A DNA stretch of 10,154 bases from NCBI GenBank assembly GCA_903931355.1, contig CAIZCB010000063.1, positions 1-10,154 on the forward strand, read 5' to 3'. The notes below the pieces were generated by a model, which searched no databases, was not told where the DNA came from, and saw only the letters and a list, made by a program, of their open reading frames with translations. This DNA is from an uncultured Pseudomonadota bacterium (GTDB taxonomy: Bacteria > Pseudomonadota > Gammaproteobacteria > Methylococcales > Methylomonadaceae). Each line of letters opens with the position of its first letter. Positions within the stretch are counted from its first letter, which is position 1. Position numbers and translations under genes: made by a program. Positions 5,874 through 10,154 of this stretch are shown in pieces.

Positions 5874-6770
5874 ATGATTATTAACGGTGTAACCATCGAT
5901 AAAACTTTCGCGGAAGCTTTCCCTATGAAAGCCACACGCGCCATCATCACCGCTCAAAACGAAAAATGGGCGATGATTTCTGCACAAGCCATGACCGGCT
6001 TTGCTACCTCTGTGATTGCTTGCGGTTGTGAAGCAGGTATCGAACGGGTATTAAGCCCTGACGAAACCCCAGACGGTCGCCCCGGTGTTGCAATTATGAT
6101 TTATGCAATGGGCGGCAAAGGCTTGGCGAAACAGCTGGAAACCCGCGCTGGACAGTGCGTTTTAACTTCACCAACTTCGGCCCTTTTTGCTGGCATCGAA
6201 GGCGGCAAACAAATTCCATTAGGCAAAAACTTGCGCTACTTTGGTGACGGTTTCCAAATTGCCAAAAAAATCGCTGGCAAACGCTATTGGCGAGTACCGG
6301 TAATGGACGGTGAATTTTTGACCGAAGCCACTACCGGTATGGTTGACGCAGTCGGCGGTGGTAACTTTTTGGTACTAGCCGAATCACAACCTCAAGCCTT
6401 AGCCGCTTGCGAAGCGGCGATTGAAGAAATGCGTAAAATCCCTAACGTGATTATGCCTTTCCCTGGCGGCGTAGTACGTTCAGGCTCTAAAGTTGGCTCT
6501 AAATATCCAGCATTGGGCGCATCGACCAATGACGCTTTCTGCCCCACTTTAAAAGGTATGACCCGCACCGATTTATCACCAGAAATTGAATCAGTGATGG
6601 AAATCGTTATCGACGGTTTAAGCAAAGAAGACATCGACAAAGCCATGCGAGTCGGCATTCAAGCCGTCTGCGATTTAGGCGCAGCCAACGGCATTAAACG
6701 CATCAGCGCTGGTAACTACGGCGGCAAATTAGGCCCATTCCACTTTCACTTACAGGAGATCATGGCATGA
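5874..6770 (+). CDS. fhcD: Formylmethanofuran:tetrahydromethanopterin formyltransferase (Fhc subunit D)
   Basis: FhcD moves the formyl group between N5-formyl-tetrahydromethanopterin and methanofuran; in methylotrophs the flow is toward formyl-methanofuran, which FhcA hydrolyses. The 298-residue length is typical for Ftr. The N-terminus INGVTIDKTFAEAFPMKATRAIIT matches the conserved Ftr opening and supports ATG 5874. Further family blocks are GCEAGIER, RPGVAIMIYAMG, TSPTSALFAGIEGG, RYFGDGFQ and YWRVPVMDGEF. No convincing Shine-Dalgarno precedes the start, and a seven-codon frame (5861-5884) overlaps it. The stop overlaps the fhcC start by 4 bases (ATGA). The expected neighbour fhcA is about 1 kb upstream, separated by three unrelated small genes. 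Confidence 0.96.
   Translation: MIINGVTIDKTFAEAFPMKATRAIITAQNEKWAMISAQAMTGFATSVIACGCEAGIERVLSPDETPDGRPGVAIMIYAMGGKGLAKQLETRAGQCVLTSPTSALFAGIEGGKQIPLGKNLRYFGDGFQIAKKIAGKRYWRVPVMDGEFLTEATTGMVDAVGGGNFLVLAESQPQALAACEAAIEEMRKIPNVIMPFPGGVVRSGSKVGSKYPALGASTNDAFCPTLKGMTRTDLSPEIESVMEIVIDGLSKEDIDKAMRVGIQAVCDLGAANGIKRISAGNYGGKLGPFHFHLQEIMA
6754..6759 (+). promoter_or_regulatory. Ribosome binding site of fhcC inside fhcD
   Basis: AGGAGA lies within the last codons of fhcD, 7 bases before ATG 6767. It picks this ATG over the ATG at 6762, which is in the fhcD frame and gives only Met-Ala-stop. Confidence 0.75.
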
Positions 6771-7579
6771 GCGCGTTAACTTTTACTTTAAAACAAGCCA
6801 CAGCTCAACGCATTGATCTATCGCCGCTGGTTTGCCAAAACTTGCAAGATTTAGCCGCAGCAGACATCGCCGCCATCGAATTGCAAAACGGTAAAAGCCG
6901 CCGCCGAGTTGATGAATTATTTACCATCAGCGGTGACGACAGCCAAAACATCGTGATTGCTAACAGCAACGACAAGCTCGACTTTATCGGCAAAGACTTA
7001 GCCAGCGGCAGCATTATCGTCAACGGCGATGCTGGTGCCTATCTTGGTCTTGGCATGAAATCCGGCAGCATTACCGTCAACGGTAACGTCGGCATTTACG
7101 CTGCTTGCGAGTTAAAAAACGGCTTAATCGAAATTACTGGCAACGCCGGTGACTTTGTTGGCGGCGCATTACCTGGCAACAAACAAGGCATGAAAGGCGG
7201 CACCGTGTTAGTCAAAGGCAATGTCGGCGCTCGCGCTGGTGACCACATGCGCCGCGGCCAAATTTTAATCGAAGGCAATGCAGGCGATTACTGTGGTTCA
7301 CGAATGTTGGCTGGCACCATTGCGGTAATGGGTAACACTGGGCGTTATTTAGGTTACGCCATGCGTCGCGGCACCTTGTTACTTTGGAACCAACCGCAAC
7401 TATCCGCGACTTTTAACGACTGCGGCTCACATACTTTGGCATTCTTACCAATTTTGTTCGCCTCGTTTAAATCGCTTAACTCACGTTTTGCTGACAGCGC
7501 CACTGCTTTTAACCGCGTACAGCGTTACGGCGGCGATATGGCTGAAACTGGACGTGGCGAAGTTTTGGTACGTCTTTAA
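6767..7579 (+). CDS. fhcC: Formyltransferase/hydrolase complex subunit C (FwdC-like beta-helix)
   Basis: FhcC is the structural subunit of the complex and homologous to archaeal FwdC and to the C-terminal beta-helix domain of glutamate synthase. The 270-residue product contains a run of about six imperfect repeats of the form GNxGxxxGxxMxxGxIxVxG between about residues 85 and 210. Examples are GDAGAYLGLGMKSGSITVNG, GNVGARAGDHMRRGQILIEG and GNAGDYCGSRMLAGTIAVMG, which build a right-handed parallel helix. One turn carries a short insert (GGALPGNKQGMKGG), as in FwdC. The C-terminal region (FNDCGSHTLAFLPIL to GRGEVLVRL) is also family-typical. It overlaps fhcD by 4 bases. After the stop comes an inverted repeat at 7587-7617, then a radical SAM gene. 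Confidence 0.95.
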   Translation: MSALTFTLKQATAQRIDLSPLVCQNLQDLAAADIAAIELQNGKSRRRVDELFTISGDDSQNIVIANSNDKLDFIGKDLASGSIIVNGDAGAYLGLGMKSGSITVNGNVGIYAACELKNGLIEITGNAGDFVGGALPGNKQGMKGGTVLVKGNVGARAGDHMRRGQILIEGNAGDYCGSRMLAGTIAVMGNTGRYLGYAMRRGTLLLWNQPQLSATFNDCGSHTLAFLPILFASFKSLNSRFADSATAFNRVQRYGGDMAETGRGEVLVRL

Positions 7580-7586
7580 TCCTGCC

Positions 7587-7617
7587 TAGCAAGCTGGGCA
7601 TTTAACTCAGCTTGCTA
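7587..7617 (+). repeat. Inverted repeat (hairpin) between fhcC and the radical SAM gene
   Basis: TAGCAAGCTG (7587-7596) and CAGCTTGCTA (7608-7617) form a perfect 10-bp stem, extendable by a G-U and a G-C pair, with a loop of 7 to 11 bases. No T-run follows on either strand, so it is not a textbook intrinsic terminator. It ends 7 bases before the next start codon and could be a partial terminator, an mRNA-processing hairpin or a translational block. The arms share TAGCAAGCT with the palindrome at 5212-5223. Confidence 0.6.
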
Positions 7618-7624
7618 AAATCCC

Positions 7625-8476
7625 ATGACTCAAATCCTCACCACCACCGACCATAACCGCACCATTGCCGGTTTAAAATACCTGTATCCCGTGATGTCGC
7701 GTCGGGCTGGCGGACTTTCGATTGGGGTTAACTTTAATCCTAACAACGCTTGCAACTGGCGCTGTATTTATTGCCAAGTACCTGATCTGCAACGTGGCAA
7801 TGCGCCAGAAATGGATTTTGCGCTGCTCGAACACGAGTTGCGTAGCTTCTTAGCCTATGTGCAACAAGGCAGTTTTTTTGCCGACTTTAATGTTGAACCT
7901 AGCCAGCAAGTGATTAAAGACATCGCGATTTCTGGCAATGGCGAATCCACCAGTCTTAAACAGTTTGATCGAGCGGTTAACTTAATCGGCACTATCGCTA
8001 CCGAATCCGGTATTTTTCCAACCAGCAAATTTGTTTTAATCAGCAACGGTAGCTTGATTCACCAAGCGCAGGTCCAAGCGGGATTGAAAGCCTTAAACAG
8101 CTTCGGCGGTGAACTGTGGTTTAAGCTCGACAGCGCGACCGAGCAAGGCCGCAAGCTGATCAACAATACCGGCCAAAGCCAAGCCAAGTTGGTCGAACAT
8201 CTAACCATCGCCAGCCGTTTATGCACCACTCGCCTACAAACCTGTATCTTGCATTACCAAACCGCTTGGTCTGATAGCGAAAAACAGGCTTATTTGGATT
8301 TACTAAAACAACTGAAACAGCAAAACATCGCCATCAAAGACGTGATGCTCTACAGCGTAGCGCGGCAATCGTTTCAACCCGAAGCCACACAAATCACCAG
8401 CGCCACACTAGACGAACTTAACCAGTTTGCTGAACAAATCCAAGCCTTGGGTTATCCAGTCAGCGTCAGTCCCTAA
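7625..8476 (+). CDS. Radical SAM protein of unknown function, linked to fhc
   Basis: The 283-residue product binds a [4Fe-4S] cluster and S-adenosylmethionine: the canonical C-x3-C-x2-C motif is Cys43, Cys47 and Cys50 (NACNWRCIYCQVPD). A GGE-like SAM-amine motif GNGES follows at 104-108. The core barrel continues through FPTSKFVLISNGSL and GGELWFKLDSATEQGRK. There is no extra cysteine-rich C-terminal domain, so it is not a SPASM-type enzyme. The opening SIGVNFNPNNACNWRCIYC recalls COG0731-type radical SAM proteins (the wyosine synthase relatives), but no specific substrate can be named. Its place right after fhcC suggests cofactor biosynthesis or repair for the methanofuran/tetrahydromethanopterin pathway; this is inference. 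No Shine-Dalgarno is seen before ATG 7625, which lies just after the hairpin. mtfA follows after 3 bases. Confidence 0.88.
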   Translation: MTQILTTTDHNRTIAGLKYLYPVMSRRAGGLSIGVNFNPNNACNWRCIYCQVPDLQRGNAPEMDFALLEHELRSFLAYVQQGSFFADFNVEPSQQVIKDIAISGNGESTSLKQFDRAVNLIGTIATESGIFPTSKFVLISNGSLIHQAQVQAGLKALNSFGGELWFKLDSATEQGRKLINNTGQSQAKLVEHLTIASRLCTTRLQTCILHYQTAWSDSEKQAYLDLLKQLKQQNIAIKDVMLYSVARQSFQPEATQITSATLDELNQFAEQIQALGYPVSVSP

Positions 8477-8479
8477 TTT

Positions 8480-9247
8480 GTGAATTTTCTAAAACGCAGC
8501 AAAACCCGCTATATCCTGCATCGCTATGGCATTTCGCATAGCTTATGGCTAGAAACCATTAAAAAACTCACCATCACTCATCGATTAAGCGCGGTCGAAA
8601 AAGCCCATTTACGTGAATTAAGCACACTGTTTATTTACCAAAAAAACTTTATCGGCGTCGAAATCGAGATTGATCAAGCCATGAAAGTATTAATCGCTGC
8701 CCTTGCCTGTTTGCCGATTCTGCATTTAGGCAATAGCTTGTTGGCCGATTGGCGTGATATTGTGATTTATCCCAGTGCGTTTCTGGTCAATCGCGATGAA
8801 ACTGATGAAGCGGGCGTTGTCCATCATCAGCAAAAAGTGTTAAGTGGTGAAGCTTGGACTCGTGGGCCTTTGATTATCTCTTGGGATGATGTTCTACATG
8901 ATTTACAAAATCCGCATCAAGGCCATAACGTGATTATTCACGAACTGGCTCATAAACTGGATATGCTCAATGGTCGCTGTAACGCGATGCCTCCTTTACA
9001 TCCGAATATGTCGATAACCGATTGGTCACAGACCTTGAGCGAGGCTTATCAACAACTGCATCAACGCCTCGACCATCATCACAGCATCCGAGTTAATCCC
9101 TATGCGGCGACTAATCCTGCTGAGTTTTTTGCGGTGTTTAGTGAATACTTTTTTTCAAATCCAGCGGTTTTGTCAGAACACTTCGCTGCTGTTTATCAAC
9201 AACTGCAACTGTATTACCGACAAAACCCGCTACATCAAGCTGATTAA
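8480..9247 (+). CDS. mtfA: Zinc-dependent peptidase of the MtfA family (M90)
   Basis: MtfA in E. coli is a cytosolic zinc peptidase that binds the glucose repressor Mlc and so affects PTS gene expression. This 255-residue product (E. coli protein 265) aligns along its whole length. Shared blocks are IALLACLP-like (71-79), DIVIYPSAFLV (93-103), the substrate-cleft block VVHHQQKVLSGEAWTRGPLI, and the zinc site His154-Glu155-x-x-His158 in IIHELAHKLDMLNG. The third ligand is Glu215 in NPAEFFAVFSEYFF. All catalytic residues are present. It starts with GTG 8480, 3 bases after the radical SAM gene, without a clear Shine-Dalgarno, so it is probably co-translated. Its stop codon interlocks with the stop of the minus-strand gene. 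A link to Mlc is uncertain in a methanotroph that may not use glucose PTS; the physiological target is unknown. Confidence 0.92.
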   Translation: MNFLKRSKTRYILHRYGISHSLWLETIKKLTITHRLSAVEKAHLRELSTLFIYQKNFIGVEIEIDQAMKVLIAALACLPILHLGNSLLADWRDIVIYPSAFLVNRDETDEAGVVHHQQKVLSGEAWTRGPLIISWDDVLHDLQNPHQGHNVIIHELAHKLDMLNGRCNAMPPLHPNMSITDWSQTLSEAYQQLHQRLDHHHSIRVNPYAATNPAEFFAVFSEYFFSNPAVLSEHFAAVYQQLQLYYRQNPLHQAD

Positions 9248-9954
9248 AAATTGATAAATACCGAAGCCATCGCCAAATGATGCATGGTCAATGAAGTTTT
9301 ACCCGTCGAAGCACTGACCATATCCAAATACTGGTTCATATAACCCACTTCAGTTCTGACATTACTATTAAAACTCCAGCCCAAACCGGCAAAAACGCGG
9401 TTTTGGTCAAAACCGGATTTACCACCCCAATTAGTCGTATTAACCCGATAAAAAGCCTCATCCCAAGTGATAAAACTTAAGCGTTTTTCAAAATCAAACG
9501 GATGCATGAACTTAATCATTTGTCGTGGACGCTCACGGACTTGATCGCCTTGACCGAAATTGCTTTCCCACATGGTTCTGAAGGTCACAGTGCCAAAATC
9601 AGTCGGCAACACATACCGAAACGCTGGCCACAGGTCTTGTTGTGACACATAAGGCTTGCCAATATTATGGGTCGGTAACCAAGTATAACCCGCCCAAATC
9701 GTCGCTCTATCGCTCAACGAGTAACCAACCGCGGTTCTGACCATGCCTTGATACCATTTACTCCAATCACCATCAAAACGACTCTGGCCTTCCAACCACA
9801 CCCGACCTTTCTCCAAAGAAGGATCAATAATTTTCAAACTACCTTCGGCCACACCCTGTACCCAGGCGCCAGTATCTTCAGCAAGCTCGGCAGCTGATAA
9901 CGATTGCCCAGCGCTCAAAGCCAACAACACCAATGAAAAAATAGACTTACGCAT
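9244..9954 (-). CDS. Exported beta-barrel-like protein of the DUF2490 family
   Basis: The 236-residue product begins with a Sec signal peptide (MRKSIFSLVLLALSAGQSLSA, cleavage near residue 22). The mature part alternates polar and hydrophobic residues in beta-strand fashion: WLEGQSRFDGDWSKW, MVRTAVGYSLSDRATIWAGY, WPAFRYVLPTDFGTVTFR, NRVFAGLGWSFNSNVRTEVGYMNQYLD. It ends in a terminal Phe (HHLAMASVFINF), the signal used for outer-membrane assembly. This matches DUF2490-type outer membrane proteins, whose role is unknown. ATG 9954 is preferred to GTG 9957 because AGAGG lies 6 bases before the ATG but only 3 before the GTG. It converges on mtfA, with the two stop codons overlapping by two bases. 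A sigma-54-like promoter candidate lies 32-48 bases upstream. I see no functional link with fhc. Confidence 0.85.
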   Translation of the reverse strand: MRKSIFSLVLLALSAGQSLSAAELAEDTGAWVQGVAEGSLKIIDPSLEKGRVWLEGQSRFDGDWSKWYQGMVRTAVGYSLSDRATIWAGYTWLPTHNIGKPYVSQQDLWPAFRYVLPTDFGTVTFRTMWESNFGQGDQVRERPRQMIKFMHPFDFEKRLSFITWDEAFYRVNTTNWGGKSGFDQNRVFAGLGWSFNSNVRTEVGYMNQYLDMVSASTGKTSLTMHHLAMASVFINF

Positions 9955-9960
9955 CACACG

Positions 9961-9965
9961 CCTCT
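9961..9965 (-). promoter_or_regulatory. Ribosome binding site of the DUF2490-like gene
   Basis: AGAGG on the minus strand lies 6 bases before ATG 9954. It decides between that ATG and the adjacent in-frame GTG at 9957. Confidence 0.65.
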
Positions 9966-9986
9966 AAAAACATAAAAACATTGTTA

Positions 9987-10002
9987 AGCTAAAAACATGC
10001 CA
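9987..10002 (-). promoter_or_regulatory. Sigma-54-type promoter candidate for the DUF2490-like gene
   Basis: The minus strand reads TGGCATGTTTTTAGCT. This fits the consensus TGGCAYG-N4-TTGCW with one mismatch (A for the first-half T of the -12 box), and keeps both the GG of -24 and the GC of -12 at correct spacing. It lies 32-48 bases upstream of the start codon, leaving a short leader with the ribosome binding site. No better sigma-70 hexamer pair was seen by eye. Confidence 0.45.
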
Positions 10003-10118
10003 AGTTTTAAACCCTGCTAAACTGCGCTCAAAATCGCCTTAACATCAAAAAACGGTCGATTTCAACCAATCACTTCCGGCTCATATCAACCACTTAACTC
10101 AAGCGCTTCACTAATTTT

Positions 10119-10154
10119 ATGACTGCCCCAGCCAAAACCCATATCAGCTATTTA
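10119..10154 (+). CDS. Possible start of a further plus-strand gene (3' truncated)
   Basis: ATG 10119 opens a frame that stays open for 12 codons to the window edge (MTAPAKTHISYL). Codon choice (ACC, CAT, ATC, AGC) resembles the neighbouring genes. No Shine-Dalgarno precedes it, and 12 residues are too few to name a family. The stretch between this and the minus-strand gene (9955-10118) would act as a divergent promoter region. Confidence 0.35.
   Translation, partial: MTAPAKTHISYL

Noticed and set aside
5861..5884. A seven-codon frame overlapping the fhcD start, possible leader peptide
   Set aside because: It has no ribosome binding site or regulatory codon run and is short enough to be chance; kept only as a note on the fhcD start.
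6850..7400. Repetitive Gly-rich DNA in fhcC, considered as a nucleotide repeat array
   Set aside because: The periodicity is at the protein level, from the beta-helix repeats of the family, and the DNA copies are diverged; not a CRISPR or tandem repeat.

Overview
The window looks like a chromosomal segment from a gammaproteobacterial methanotroph or close relative (Methylococcales-type). Two things point there. First, petC followed by sspA-sspB is a typical gamma/betaproteobacterial arrangement. Second, it runs directly into a set of fhc genes for the formyltransferase/hydrolase complex, which belongs to the tetrahydromethanopterin/methanofuran-linked route of formaldehyde oxidation found in methylotrophic bacteria. 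The DNA is moderately AT-rich by eye. The organism assignment is an inference from gene content only.

Layout. Positions 1-417 hold the 3' end of petC (cytochrome c1), closed by a 10-bp GC-rich hairpin. After a short promoter-like gap, a dense plus-strand array runs from 558 to 9247: sspA, sspB, a pterin-4a-carbinolamine dehydratase-like gene, fhcB, fhcA, a small coiled-coil membrane protein (DUF1640/CCDC90-like), a two-gene DUF433/DUF5615 module resembling a toxin-antitoxin pair, fhcD, fhcC, a radical SAM protein and an MtfA-type zinc peptidase. On the minus strand, 9244-9954 encodes an exported beta-barrel-like protein (DUF2490-like) whose stop codon interlocks with that of mtfA. It has a good sigma-54-like promoter candidate. 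A possible gene start lies at 10119 at the right edge.

How the genes work together. FhcD moves the formyl group from formyl-tetrahydromethanopterin to methanofuran. FhcA, a metal-dependent amidohydrolase, releases it as formate. FhcB and FhcC are structural subunits that probably hold the cofactor and the complex together. In FhcB the positions that bind the Fe-S cluster and the tungsten/molybdenum in archaeal FwdB appear to be lost, consistent with a hydrolytic rather than redox complex. The dehydratase-like and radical SAM genes are plausible cofactor-metabolism partners.

The most unusual point is that the four fhc genes are split between fhcA and fhcD by about 1 kb carrying the DUF1640 gene and the toxin-antitoxin-like pair. 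The pair has its own candidate promoter with a short palindrome in the spacer. The second notable point is that sspAB and the first fhc genes are so tightly packed that they probably share a transcript, tying a stress regulator to central C1 oxidation. No RNA genes, IS elements or CRISPR arrays were seen, and no stretch over 300 bases lacks a gene.
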